DNA of 64,000 nucleotides from Sneathiella sp. (GTDB lineage: Bacteria; Pseudomonadota; Alphaproteobacteria; Sneathiellales; Sneathiellaceae): NCBI GenBank assembly GCA_017643685.1, contig JAEPMY010000001.1:1-64000 (forward strand), written 5' to 3'. Position 1 is the stretch's first letter; the number at the start of each line of letters is the position of its first letter. A program made the position numbers and the translations under genes. This document shows, in pieces, positions 1-8,303 of this stretch. Below the pieces are notes generated by a model that worked only from the letters and a program-made list of their open reading frames with translations, ran no database searches and was not told where the DNA came from.

Positions 1-471
1 ATACATGGTGGCGTCCCCACTTGTCTCAAAGCTGAGAAGGAATTTCCATGCAAGCGGCATCACCAATTCGTAGGCAAGCGCCCCACCCAGAAAGAAAAGA
101 ACCGGCGTCATGACCAGAAACGGTAAAAACGCTTTCTTTTCGTGCTTATAGAGACCCGGCGCCACAAACGCCCAGATTTGCGTCGCAATAATGGGGAAAG
201 AAACAAAAAGCGCCACGAAGAACGCTATTTTGATGTTGGTGAAGAAGGCTTCATGCAGACCCGTAAAGATCATACGCCGCCCTTCGACATCATCACCAAG
301 CGCCTGAACCAGTGGCCTGACCAAAAATGAAAAAAGTTCCTGCGAGACGATGTAGCAAAGAATAAAAGTTACAAGCAGAGTTATAACCGAATAAACAAGC
401 CGGTTTCTAAACTCGATAATATGCTCCATTAAAGGAGCTTTGCTGTCATCAATATCGCTATCTGCATGCAT
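1..471 (-). CDS. tatC: Sec-independent translocase subunit TatC (partial, C-terminus beyond window)
   Basis: Multi-spanning core of the twin-arginine translocase, which exports folded proteins across the inner membrane and receives the RR signal peptide together with TatB. The visible 157 residues start MHADSDIDDSKAPLMEHIIE and keep the family N-terminus (helical MEHIxEFRNRL stretch), a first membrane helix, the periplasmic loop and the FFVALFVSFPIIATQIWAF-type second helix. The frame is open to base 1, so about 90 C-terminal residues are missing. Its ATG overlaps the tatB stop (TGATG), so it is translationally coupled in tatA-tatB-tatC. Family identification is firm. Confidence 0.95.
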   Translation of the reverse strand, partial: MHADSDIDDSKAPLMEHIIEFRNRLVYSVITLLVTFILCYIVSQELFSFLVRPLVQALGDDVEGRRMIFTGLHEAFFTNIKIAFFVALFVSFPIIATQIWAFVAPGLYKHEKKAFLPFLVMTPVLFFLGGALAYELVMPLAWKFLLSFETSGDATMY

Positions 472-869
472 CAGGAAGGAACTTTTGTATCTGTTGAGCC
501 TGTATCGGTGGCGGGCTTACTGCTTTCGGATGCGTCTGCTGTGGTATCGGATGAAACCGGCTTGTCATCAGCAGGTTTTTTCGTCTCATCATCCTTAAAC
601 ATAGAGCCGAAATCACCGGTTGGATCAACCGCATCTTCAACTTGTTTCTTGATGTTGAAATCATCCCCCTGGACGGTCTTTTTCAGGTCGTCCAGCTCAG
701 CGTCTCGCGCGATGTCATCAATACCAGACTGAAACTCACGAGCCATACCGCGGATTTTACGGACATATTTACCCACGGTCGCAATAGCCCGAGGCAAGTC
801 TTTTGGCCCAATCACCAGAACGGCAATAATGGCCACAAAAACCATTTCAGACCAGCCAATATCAAACAT
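471..869 (-). CDS. tatB: Twin-arginine translocase subunit TatB
   Basis: TatB (132 aa) forms the substrate-binding complex with TatC. The sequence shows the classic N-terminus MFDIGWSEMVFVAIIAVLVIG, a single membrane helix followed by GPKDLPR, an amphipathic helix (about residues 27-60), and a long acidic, Ser/Thr-rich disordered tail. The length is normal for alphaproteobacterial TatB. A GGTGAG ribosome site precedes the ATG. It lies 44 bp after tatA and overlaps tatC by one base. Confidence 0.95.
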   Translation of the reverse strand: MFDIGWSEMVFVAIIAVLVIGPKDLPRAIATVGKYVRKIRGMAREFQSGIDDIARDAELDDLKKTVQGDDFNIKKQVEDAVDPTGDFGSMFKDDETKKPADDKPVSSDTTADASESSKPATDTGSTDTKVPS

Positions 870-913
870 GGCTCACCACTAATTTATCAAGAAGACGGGA
901 ATAACAGCTCAAA

Positions 914-1138
914 TTAGCTTTGAGCTGCTTTATCCTTATCCTCTGCCTTTTCTTTTGCAGAGGCATCAGAGCTGATTTCCTTTTTGGCATCGGACTCTGT
1001 GTCTTCGTCATTCATGCCCTTTTTGAAGTTTTTGATACCTTTTGCAAGGTCGCCTGCAACACGAGGCAATTTACCGGCACCAAAAATGATGAGCACGATG
1101 ACGAGGATCAGGATGATCTGCCAAGGACCAATACTCAT
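914..1138 (-). CDS. tatA: Twin-arginine translocase subunit TatA
   Basis: TatA (74 aa) is the pore-forming, oligomerising subunit of the Tat translocase. MSIGPWQIILILVIVLIIFG is a transmembrane helix followed by the hinge motif GAGKLPRVAGDLAKGIKNFK and an acidic/lysine-rich tail. The frame stays open upstream for seven codons, but the ATG at 1138 is chosen because AGGAG stands 7 nt before it and MSIG is the family N-terminus. It is the first gene of tatABC. In many alphaproteobacteria it follows scpB directly; here a transporter pair separates them. Confidence 0.94.
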   Translation of the reverse strand: MSIGPWQIILILVIVLIIFGAGKLPRVAGDLAKGIKNFKKGMNDEDTESDAKKEISSDASAKEKAEDKDKAAQS

Positions 1139-1312
1139 GATAAAAACTCCTGGTCTCAAAATAGAGACATCGAAAAATCTAAATTTTAAGTCCCTGCACG
1201 GCTCCCTAACCGTTTGTCGCAGCGGACAACTCCCATACCCTTTATATAACCATGATTTTCAAAAGATACGATAGAAAATTTTAGAAATCTCGCGATCTCA
1301 CTCACCAGATGA

Positions 1313-2356
1313 TCACGCGAAACAGAAAACCTGCCGACGATCGAGGGAGATGGCACATTCACTGCCCACAATTGGGGTTAGAATGCTTGCGGCACGCGCG
1401 GTAATAACCTGCCCGCTTGGCAATTCCAACTCAATCAGGGAATAAGGTCCCAAATTGCGGGTCAGCCTCACCTTCGCCTTTGGCTCGCTTTCATCTTGTG
1501 GCGGGCTCAACCGAATGGCTTCAGGCCGCACCAGAACATCAACGGACTTTGGCAAATTCTCAGTTTCAGGCCAAGGCACCTGCCCCAGCTCTGATTTCAA
1601 AATCCCCTCTTCCACCTCAGCGGTCACCCGATTGAGGGAGCCAAGGAAAGATGCCACGAACTCATCAACAGGCTCACTGTAAAGTTCTGCCGGAGTGCCT
1701 TGCTGAACCACACGTCCATCCCGCATCAGGATGATATGATCCGCCATCCGCATGGCTTCCTCTGGGTCATGGGTCACCAGAAGAGTTGTTGTATGTCGCT
1801 CTTTCAGAATACGCAGGGTTTCATCCCGTACATGATCCCGAAGCACCGTGTCCAGGCCAGAGAAAGGCTCATCCATCAGGATCACCTTCGGGTTAGGCGC
1901 AAGCGCCCTTGCCAGAGCAACGCGCTGCTGCTCCCCGCCTGAAAGCTCATGCGGGTAGTTCTCGCCATAACGGCCAAGGCCCAGTTGTGTCAGGATCGTA
2001 TTGGCAATCTCGGCCTTTTCAGCCTTTGACTTATCCCGAAGGCCAAAGCAGACATTATCTGCAACGCTCATATGAGGAAAAAGGGCATAATCCTGAAAAA
2101 CAAGACCAACGTTTCGCTCTTCCGCCGGGATAAATCGCCCCTCACCTGCGACCAACTCGTCACCAATGGTAATCTGGCCCGCATCTGGGGCTTCAAGCCC
2201 TGCCGCCAGACGAAGGGTGGTTGATTTACCGCAGCCGGATGGTCCCAAAAGACAGACGACCTCTCCCGCGGCAATGGACATCTGGTCAATTTCCACCACG
2301 AAATTATCGCTATTGCGATGAGAGATATTCTGAAGTTGAAGTGTATTTTTTTCCAT
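1313..2356 (-). CDS. fbpC: Fe(III)-type ABC transporter ATP-binding protein (FbpC-like)
   Basis: Cytoplasmic ATPase of a ferric iron (FbpABC/AfuABC) type importer, 347 aa. Walker A GPSGCGKST is near residue 38-46, the Q-loop is VFQDYALFPH, the signature is LSGGEQQRVALARAL, Walker B is VILMDEPFSGLD, and the switch His is in LLVTHDPEEAMRMAD. The region after about residue 240 is a TOBE-like regulatory domain (VLVRPEAIRLSPP). It starts 9 bp after the permease gene, so the two are cotranscribed. No periplasmic binding protein gene is adjacent. Iron as substrate is inferred from family resemblance; a related subfamily handles other ions or thiamine. Confidence 0.85.
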   Translation of the reverse strand: MEKNTLQLQNISHRNSDNFVVEIDQMSIAAGEVVCLLGPSGCGKSTTLRLAAGLEAPDAGQITIGDELVAGEGRFIPAEERNVGLVFQDYALFPHMSVADNVCFGLRDKSKAEKAEIANTILTQLGLGRYGENYPHELSGGEQQRVALARALAPNPKVILMDEPFSGLDTVLRDHVRDETLRILKERHTTTLLVTHDPEEAMRMADHIILMRDGRVVQQGTPAELYSEPVDEFVASFLGSLNRVTAEVEEGILKSELGQVPWPETENLPKSVDVLVRPEAIRLSPPQDESEPKAKVRLTRNLGPYSLIELELPSGQVITARAASILTPIVGSECAISLDRRQVFCFA

Positions 2357-2365
2357 CTGGCAATC

Positions 2366-4066
2366 CTATCGCGAACCCGGCCGGGATCGACTGATGGCAC
2401 GGCTTAATATAATCACAGGCAGAATACCAGCCAAAACAATGGCAATAGAAGGGCCCGCCGCCTCAGCAAGGCGTTCATCTGATGCAAGTTCATAGGCGCG
2501 TACCGCCAAAGTCTCAAACCCAAATGGTCGCATGATCAAGGTTGCCGGCAGCTCTTTCATCACATCTACAAACACCACCAAAAGGGCGGTCATAGCGCTG
2601 CCGCTCATAATCGGGATATGCACCCGGCGAAGCATACTGAACCCCGTAACCCCAAGGGTGCGAGAGGCCCGCTCCATATTGGGGGTGATTTTCTCGGCGC
2701 TTGCCTCAACCGTGTTCAGGGAAATTGCCAGAAAACGGACGATATAGGCGAAAATCAGCGCCACCATGGTCCCGCTTAATATCAAACCGGTAGAGATCCC
2801 AAAACTGTCCCGCATAAACTGATCAATGCTGTTATCCAAAAATCCGAATGGGATCAGAACGCCAACGGCCAAAACCGGCCCCGGAATGGCGTAGCCCATT
2901 GACGCCAAGCGCACTGAATAAAAGCCAATCTTTGAGGCACCCGCTCGTTGTTCCTGCCGCTGGGCATAGACCAGATAAATGGCGACTAACAAAGCCAGAA
3001 AACTGGCAAAGGCGGCAACGCTTACGCTACTCCAAACCAAACTAGCGAAATCCGCATTCAAAACCGTTTCCGGATACAGGAAAAACTTGGTCAGAAGCCA
3101 ACCGACCGGAAGTAAGAAACCAAAAAAGATCGGTAAAAAACACAAAAATGACGCTAAAAACGCCTTTGGTACACTAAAAGTGCTTCGGCGAATTTCCTGA
3201 TAACGGCTACCCGCATGATAGAATTTTCGTTTCCCCCGGCTTGTTCGCTCCAACAAAACCAGCAGGAAAACAAACCCCATCAACACGCCCGCAAGCTGCG
3301 CGGCGGCGGCGGGCTCATTTAACCCAAGCCATGTGCGGTAAATACCAGTGGTAAAAGTATCCACGGCGAAATACTGAACCGTTCCGTAATCCGCCAGTGT
3401 TTCCATCAGCGCCAGTGCAAGACCGGTTACGATTGCAGGACGGGCGAGTGGCAGGGCAATCCCCCAAAACACTTGATGGGGTTTCCGGCCAAGGGTTCGG
3501 CCCACCTCTAACGCGCAAATGGACTGTTCCAGAAAGGCGGCCCGCGAAACCATATAAACATAAGGATACAGCACCAAACCAAACATGAGCGCGGCACCGC
3601 CAACAGACCTAATTTCAGGGAACCAGTAATCCTGACGGGTCCAGCCGAACATATCCCGAAGGAAGGTTTGCACAGGCCCGGCAAAATCAAACATCCCCGT
3701 ATAGGTATAAGCAATGATATAGGCAGGCATCGCAAGGGGAAGAAACAGGGCCCATGTGAAGATTTTCCGCCCCGGAAATTCATACATGGTGACAAGCCAC
3801 GCCGTACTCACCCCGATCAAAAGCACAAGCCCCGAGACCGCAAACATCATAATGATCGTGTTGGAGAAATACTGCCAGAGAACCGTACTGATCAGATGTT
3901 CCCAAACATCAATGGCAGGCACAAACATAAACCCGACCACCACAAGGATCGGCACCGCCACGCAAAGGGCAACAAACAATGCACCCAACGCGTTAAGTCG
4001 CCCATTGAGCCCAAGAGAAGACCGCTTTTTATGACGATGAATGGATATGTTATCCGCTGCTGCCAA
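2366..4066 (-). CDS. fbpB: Fe(III)-type ABC transporter permease, fused two-domain (FbpB-like)
   Basis: Inner-membrane permease of 566 aa in which two six-helix permease halves are fused, as usual for FbpB/AfuB/ThiP. Each half has an EAA-type cytoplasmic loop (first half: EVGRTLGRKPHQVFWGIALP; second half: ERASRTLGVTGFSMLRRVH). The first codon is TTG, with AGG about 8 nt upstream and no suitable ATG nearby. It lies upstream of fbpC in one transcript. With scpB behind it and tatA ahead, this pair interrupts a neighbourhood that is usually contiguous. The substrate is inferred, not shown. Confidence 0.82.
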   Translation of the reverse strand: MAAADNISIHRHKKRSSLGLNGRLNALGALFVALCVAVPILVVVGFMFVPAIDVWEHLISTVLWQYFSNTIIMMFAVSGLVLLIGVSTAWLVTMYEFPGRKIFTWALFLPLAMPAYIIAYTYTGMFDFAGPVQTFLRDMFGWTRQDYWFPEIRSVGGAALMFGLVLYPYVYMVSRAAFLEQSICALEVGRTLGRKPHQVFWGIALPLARPAIVTGLALALMETLADYGTVQYFAVDTFTTGIYRTWLGLNEPAAAAQLAGVLMGFVFLLVLLERTSRGKRKFYHAGSRYQEIRRSTFSVPKAFLASFLCFLPIFFGFLLPVGWLLTKFFLYPETVLNADFASLVWSSVSVAAFASFLALLVAIYLVYAQRQEQRAGASKIGFYSVRLASMGYAIPGPVLAVGVLIPFGFLDNSIDQFMRDSFGISTGLILSGTMVALIFAYIVRFLAISLNTVEASAEKITPNMERASRTLGVTGFSMLRRVHIPIMSGSAMTALLVVFVDVMKELPATLIMRPFGFETLAVRAYELASDERLAEAAGPSIAIVLAGILPVIILSRAISRSRPGSR

Positions 4067-4193
4067 AATCAGACCTGAAATATTAAAGACTTAAGCAATT
4101 GAATAAGCCTCTCATTTGCAGATGTAAATAGTAATCACTCGCATGGGCGAAATTGACGCACGGATATCCCTATTTAAGCGAACAAGTGCGGGA

Positions 4194-4793
4194 TCAGTCC
4201 TCGTTTTCCTCCCGATCCAGAGGAGTGGCGGCCTCTTCGCCAAACTGATCAAACAATCCCGCTGGCTCTGTATTGAGCAAACCGCTGGCCTTCATTTCAT
4301 CAAAGCCCGGTAGGTCCCGCACATCATCAAGCCCGAAATGCAGCAGAAAATCTTCGGTCGTACCGTAGGTGACAGGCTTGCCCGGTGTGCGGCGGCGGCC
4401 TCGCGGCCGGATCCAGCCTGCCTCAAATAAAACATCCATAATCCCGCGGCTCAGCCCTACCCCGCGAATTTCCTCAATCTCTGAGCGGGTGATCGGCTGA
4501 TGATAGGCGATGATGGCGAGGGTCTCCAACGCAGCGCGGCTGAGCTTGCGGCTTGTCTCCCGCTCCTCCTGCAATAACCATGAGAGGTCGGACGCCGTCA
4601 TAAACAGCCATTTCCCCGACACCTTCACCAGATTGAAGCCCTTATGTTCATAGATCTTTTGTAGCTGCTCCAAAATATCGTAAACATCCGCCTCCTCCGG
4701 CAGGCGGGCCGCAATTGACACTTCATCCAAGGGCTCTTTAGCCGCAAATAATAAGGCTTCAGCCATGCGTAAATGATCAGGATTGATACTCAT
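4194..4793 (-). CDS. scpB: Segregation and condensation protein B
   Basis: ScpB (199 aa) binds ScpA as the kite subunit of the bacterial SMC condensin that compacts and segregates chromosomes. Tandem winged-helix signatures are visible: MAEALLFAAKEPL near the start, then LSRAALETLAIIAYHQPITRSEIEEIRGV and RGRRRTPGKPVTYGTT. The frame continues 60 codons further upstream, but that part lies inside scpA and looks non-native. The ATG at 4793 gives the family N-terminus and an ATGA overlap with the scpA stop. Confidence 0.95.
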   Translation of the reverse strand: MSINPDHLRMAEALLFAAKEPLDEVSIAARLPEEADVYDILEQLQKIYEHKGFNLVKVSGKWLFMTASDLSWLLQEERETSRKLSRAALETLAIIAYHQPITRSEIEEIRGVGLSRGIMDVLFEAGWIRPRGRRRTPGKPVTYGTTEDFLLHFGLDDVRDLPGFDEMKASGLLNTEPAGLFDQFGEEAATPLDREENED

Positions 4794-5602
4794 GACGGAT
4801 CCTCTCTTTTCGCGGCACGAATTTGAATAGGGCCAAAAGTCTCTGACTGGCGAACTTCCAGCTCCCCCTCTTTCACAAGCTGGAGGCTGGCAAGCAAGGT
4901 GGAGGCTTGAGCTGAGCGAATGGAGAACGGATCTTTGATATCCGTTGGCATATAATCGCGTAAATCCACCCATTCGGGCAATTTACCCAGCATTTTTTCC
5001 AGCCGCTCAAGTGCTGCCTCAACCGAATAGACAGCGGCGCGCATCAGGCGTAGCGGGTTCTGAATACCTTTTCGCTCTTCCTGCTGAACATAAGCCTGCA
5101 GCAACTCCCGCAATGTGCAGTCATATTTGGAGTGACGGATGATTTTCACACCTTCCGGCATTCCCCGACGCATGCGATCCCGTCCTGTCACCACACCGTT
5201 AATCAGCTTTTCCGCCGCGCCGCGCATCGCTTCCAACTTTCGAAGCTGAAATGCAAGGCGATCTGCCAGTTCTTGCCCTGATGGGCCTGCATCTTCCTCC
5301 TCAGGTGGCAGAAGAAGCCGCGATTTCAAAAATGCCAGCCATGCCGCCATCACCAGATAGTCAGCCGCAATTTCAAGCCGCAGCTTTCGAAGCTCCTCGA
5401 TAAAGGCGAGATACTGTTCGGCAAGTTCAAGAATGGAAATTTTGAGAAGATCAACTTTTTGATCACGGGCCAGCACCAGCAAAATATCCAGCGGGCCTTC
5501 ATACCCGTCCAGATCGACCACCAACGCATTATCAGGCGGAACAGGTTTCTCATCCGCCTGAAAATGGTCATTCTTATCAAAAAGTCCCTTATCCTTTGTC
5601 AC
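4790..5602 (-). CDS. scpA: Segregation and condensation protein A (kleisin)
   Basis: ScpA (270 aa) is the kleisin bridging the two SMC heads, working with ScpB. Diagnostic stretches are LDGYEGPLDILLVLARDQKVDLLKISI near residues 32-58 and YLVMAAWLAFLKSRLLLP near residue 82, plus a C-terminal winged helix (SIRSAQASTLLASLQLVKEGELEVRQ). The stop overlaps the scpB start by 4 bp, and the gene begins 36 bp after the M50 peptidase. Normal length. Confidence 0.95.
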   Translation of the reverse strand: MTKDKGLFDKNDHFQADEKPVPPDNALVVDLDGYEGPLDILLVLARDQKVDLLKISILELAEQYLAFIEELRKLRLEIAADYLVMAAWLAFLKSRLLLPPEEEDAGPSGQELADRLAFQLRKLEAMRGAAEKLINGVVTGRDRMRRGMPEGVKIIRHSKYDCTLRELLQAYVQQEERKGIQNPLRLMRAAVYSVEAALERLEKMLGKLPEWVDLRDYMPTDIKDPFSIRSAQASTLLASLQLVKEGELEVRQSETFGPIQIRAAKREDPS

Positions 5603-5638
5603 CGATTGCCCCTTATACCGGCTTACATCAGGAAAAGG

Positions 5639-6316
5639 TTAGCTTAAGCCCGCAAGTTTCGCAATGACGGAGAAAGTTGGCGTAATCAGGACATCATAAG
5701 CCCACGACATCACATTGATTTCATTACCAAGTTCTCGCGTCACCATCGGCATGATGATGATCACGCCAATCAAAATGATAAAGCCGTATTTTTCAAGCCG
5801 TGCGAGCGGTAAAGCCAGTGAATTTGGTAAAATACCAACTGCGATCCGACCGCCGTCCAACGGTGGGATCGGGATTAGATTGAATAACCCCAAAACAATA
5901 TTCAGCAGAATACCATTACCCATATTGTGGATCAGCCACATGCCAACCCCTTCCCCAAAGAGGGGCGCAATATGCAGACCAAGTGCAAATAGATACGCCA
6001 GCAGGAAATTCATTGCCGGACCGGCAAGCGCCACCCAAACCATATCCCGGCGCGGATTTCCCAACCGTCCAAAATGCACCGGAACCGGCTTCGCATAGCC
6101 AAACAGGAACGACGCCTTGAGTAACAAAAGCGCCCCCGGAATAATGATCGTACCCATAGGGTCGATATGCTTCAGCGGATTTAAGGTAACCCGCCCCTGC
6201 ATTTTTGCAGTTGGGTCCCCAAGTTTCCACGCCGCGAAGGCGTGCCCTGCCTCATGCAGCGTAATGCCCAGCAATGCAGGAATAATCCAGGTGGAAGCCG
6301 TATACAAAATATCCAT
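5639..6316 (-). CDS. Site-2 protease family (M50) membrane metalloprotease
   Basis: Small intramembrane zinc metalloprotease of 225 aa, almost entirely hydrophobic (about six membrane helices). The zinc-binding HEAGH (residues 21-25) lies in the first helix, and the third ligand region is IPIPPLDGGRIAVGILP, a variant of the NPDG motif. There is no PDZ domain, unlike RseP, so it belongs to the short YdiL/SpoIVFB-like group often found next to scpAB. Genes lie 12 bp after nagZ and 36 bp before scpA, so it is in the operon. Its substrate is unknown. Confidence 0.88.
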   Translation of the reverse strand: MDILYTASTWIIPALLGITLHEAGHAFAAWKLGDPTAKMQGRVTLNPLKHIDPMGTIIIPGALLLLKASFLFGYAKPVPVHFGRLGNPRRDMVWVALAGPAMNFLLAYLFALGLHIAPLFGEGVGMWLIHNMGNGILLNIVLGLFNLIPIPPLDGGRIAVGILPNSLALPLARLEKYGFIILIGVIIIMPMVTRELGNEINVMSWAYDVLITPTFSVIAKLAGLS

Positions 6317-6328
6317 AGGGTAATCCGT

Positions 6329-7375
6329 TTAACTGATCAGAGAGAGAAGCTCTTCCAACTCTTGAATGGCGCTTTCGCGGTCAAATGGCGCTACAACTTC
6401 ACCTTCTGTTGGCATGACGGCACCACTTGCCATCACCCGATCTTTCACCGCTTCTGACATATGGGAAATACGCGGGGCAATGTCACACATCTCTTCCATA
6501 TGACCTGAACAATGCAACAGAATATCAATGCCTGCGGTATACGCCGCCTCTGCCCGCTCGCCCAATGTGCCTTTAAGCGCGTTCATATTCAGATCATCTG
6601 AAAGCAGCAGACCCTTAAAGCCAATATCTTCGCGGATGATGTCCTGAATAACGGTTTTGGATTGGGTGGCAGGGGCGTTGAGATCGATCTGATCAAACAC
6701 AATATGCGCCGTCATCGCCCACGGCAGTGCATTGAGCGCCTTGAACGGGGCAAAATCACTTTCTTGTAACTCTGCCCGCGTCGCGGAAACTGTTGGCAGT
6801 TCATGATGGCTATCAACGGTGCCACGTCCATGCCCCGGAAGATGTTTCATGACAGGGATGATGCCGCGTTCGATATACCGATCCGCGATCACAGCCCCTA
6901 AACGGCTCAAAATCTTGATGTCTTTATGAAGCGCCCGATCGCCAATCACATTTGATGTTTCGGGCCGCGGCAGGTCAAGGCAGGGGCTGCAATTGACGTT
7001 AAATCCAACACGGGTCAAATCATCAGAAATGATATCCGTCGCCAAAATGGCGGCCCGCTCCCCTATTTTGGGATCAATATCAAAAAGCTGCCCAAATTTC
7101 GCAAGGGCTGGTGCCTGAAACCAATGGGGCGGCCGAAGACGCTGCACGCGTCCGCCTTCCTGATCCACAAGCACAGGGGCATCCCTGCGCCCAACAGCAT
7201 GGCGAAAATCGGCAATTAGGGTTTTCAGCTGATCTGGATCACTGACATTTCGGGCAAACAGGATCAGACCAAACGGCTTTTCTGATGCGAAAAAAGCCTT
7301 CTCCTCCGCCGAAAGGGCAAGCCCCTCGACAGAGAAGATGATCGGCTTTACGCCCTCAAGATCAGTTCTTTGCAA
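6329..7375 (-). CDS. nagZ: Beta-N-acetylhexosaminidase, cell-wall recycling
   Basis: GH3-family NagZ (348 aa), a cytoplasmic enzyme that removes GlcNAc from anhydro-muropeptides during peptidoglycan recycling. It shows the NagZ core: VLVDQEGGRVQRL, the flexible loop motif KHLPGHGRGTVDSH with the catalytic-dyad Asp-Ser-His, and the nucleophile Asp in LLLSDDLNMNAL. Single-domain length as in Gram-negative NagZ. Its start overlaps the end of the SPOR gene by 14 bp. A second amino-sugar set (kinase and NagA at 43.6-45.6 kb) could use the released GlcNAc. Confidence 0.94.
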   Translation of the reverse strand: MQRTDLEGVKPIIFSVEGLALSAEEKAFFASEKPFGLILFARNVSDPDQLKTLIADFRHAVGRRDAPVLVDQEGGRVQRLRPPHWFQAPALAKFGQLFDIDPKIGERAAILATDIISDDLTRVGFNVNCSPCLDLPRPETSNVIGDRALHKDIKILSRLGAVIADRYIERGIIPVMKHLPGHGRGTVDSHHELPTVSATRAELQESDFAPFKALNALPWAMTAHIVFDQIDLNAPATQSKTVIQDIIREDIGFKGLLLSDDLNMNALKGTLGERAEAAYTAGIDILLHCSGHMEEMCDIAPRISHMSEAVKDRVMASGAVMPTEGEVVAPFDRESAIQELEELLSLIS

Positions 7376-8303
7376 CGAGACAGTCCTGCTTTGCCTTTTT
7401 CAGGTCAGAACAGAGGCTATTTGCACCGTCACGGGCGGCATAAGCGCCAGCCTGAAGACGGAAGAAGGTTCCTTTACCTTTAATCTCTACAGATTGGACC
7501 TTGTGCGGCAAACCTTGCAAAAGATCATTATGTTTCTTCTGCAAGTCAGACCAGGCTTTTTCCGCTGCATCGGTGGATCGGAACGCCCCCAACTGAACGC
7601 GGTATGCAGGGCCTTTGACTTCGGCAGCTGACGGAACCGCTACTGCCACTTTCTTCGGCTCCTCTTTCGGGGCCTCGGCGACGGTTTCTTTTGGGGCCTC
7701 CGCAACTGTTTCTTTAACCGCCTCTACGGCTTTATCTGTTGTCTCTTCAACCTTTTCAGCGACCGCTTCTGCTTCTTTCTTCACGGTGTCAGCGGCCTCG
7801 GTTGCCGCCTCTTTGACGTCTTCTTTAACCTCTTCAACTTTTTCAGCAGCTTCGGCGGCAACGGTTTTTGTCTCTTCTTCGGTATCCGCCATTAGTTTTT
7901 CAGCAGTTCCTTCGGAGGTGCCCTCTGCTTCGGCTTCCTGCTCAATTTCTACCGGGGCTGGATCTTTCACCACTTCTTCCGGTGCTTCCATCAGTTTTTC
8001 AACTTTCTCTTCCTCTTTGTCACCGCTGAGGACGTTGAAAACTTTTTTATCCTGATGAGGGATTTCCATTCCGCCGGGGTCTTCCGGTTTTTCTTTAACC
8101 GGATTGTTATCCGCTTTGATAATTGGTGGGGCTAGCTGCACCCCTTTTTTGACGCCCTGATCATAGGCGTACCAAATGCCGATACCGAAACCGACCACGA
8201 TAACAACAGCAAGACCAGCGCCTAGCAATTTCCAGCGGTTAAAGGTGGGGACGTAGTCGTCTTCGAAAAAGTCACCATCATCAAATTCGTTTTTATCGCT
8301 CAC
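7362..8303 (-). CDS. SPOR-domain membrane protein (FtsN-like architecture)
   Basis: Single-pass inner-membrane protein of 313 aa. A short acidic cytoplasmic N-terminus precedes one membrane helix (about residues 26-48), then a long periplasmic spacer rich in Glu, Lys, Ala and Val (about 60-225) with KETVAEAP repeated in tandem. The C-terminal SPOR domain (about 228-310, YRVQLGAFRSTDAAEKAW and FRLQAGAYAARDGANSLC) binds denuded peptidoglycan glycan at the division septum. This is the standard partner between argS and nagZ in alphaproteobacteria. A role in division is inferred from the domain. Confidence 0.88.
   Translation of the reverse strand: MSDKNEFDDGDFFEDDYVPTFNRWKLLGAGLAVVIVVGFGIGIWYAYDQGVKKGVQLAPPIIKADNNPVKEKPEDPGGMEIPHQDKKVFNVLSGDKEEEKVEKLMEAPEEVVKDPAPVEIEQEAEAEGTSEGTAEKLMADTEEETKTVAAEAAEKVEEVKEDVKEAATEAADTVKKEAEAVAEKVEETTDKAVEAVKETVAEAPKETVAEAPKEEPKKVAVAVPSAAEVKGPAYRVQLGAFRSTDAAEKAWSDLQKKHNDLLQGLPHKVQSVEIKGKGTFFRLQAGAYAARDGANSLCSDLKKAKQDCLVAKN

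Noticed and set aside
1186-1371. Short minus-strand open frame between tatA and the ABC ATPase gene
   Set aside because: Overlaps the end of the ATPase gene, lacks a ribosome site and has no recognisable features.
4067-4193. Possible Fur box before the Fe(III)-type permease
   Set aside because: Only a partial match (ATAGTAATCACTC) is visible; it does not reach a convincing Fur, Irr or RirA palindrome.
7615-8055. Long plus-strand open frame rich in Ser, Ala and Thr
   Set aside because: It is the mirror of the low-complexity Lys/Glu/Ala spacer of the SPOR gene; no start signal or family pattern.
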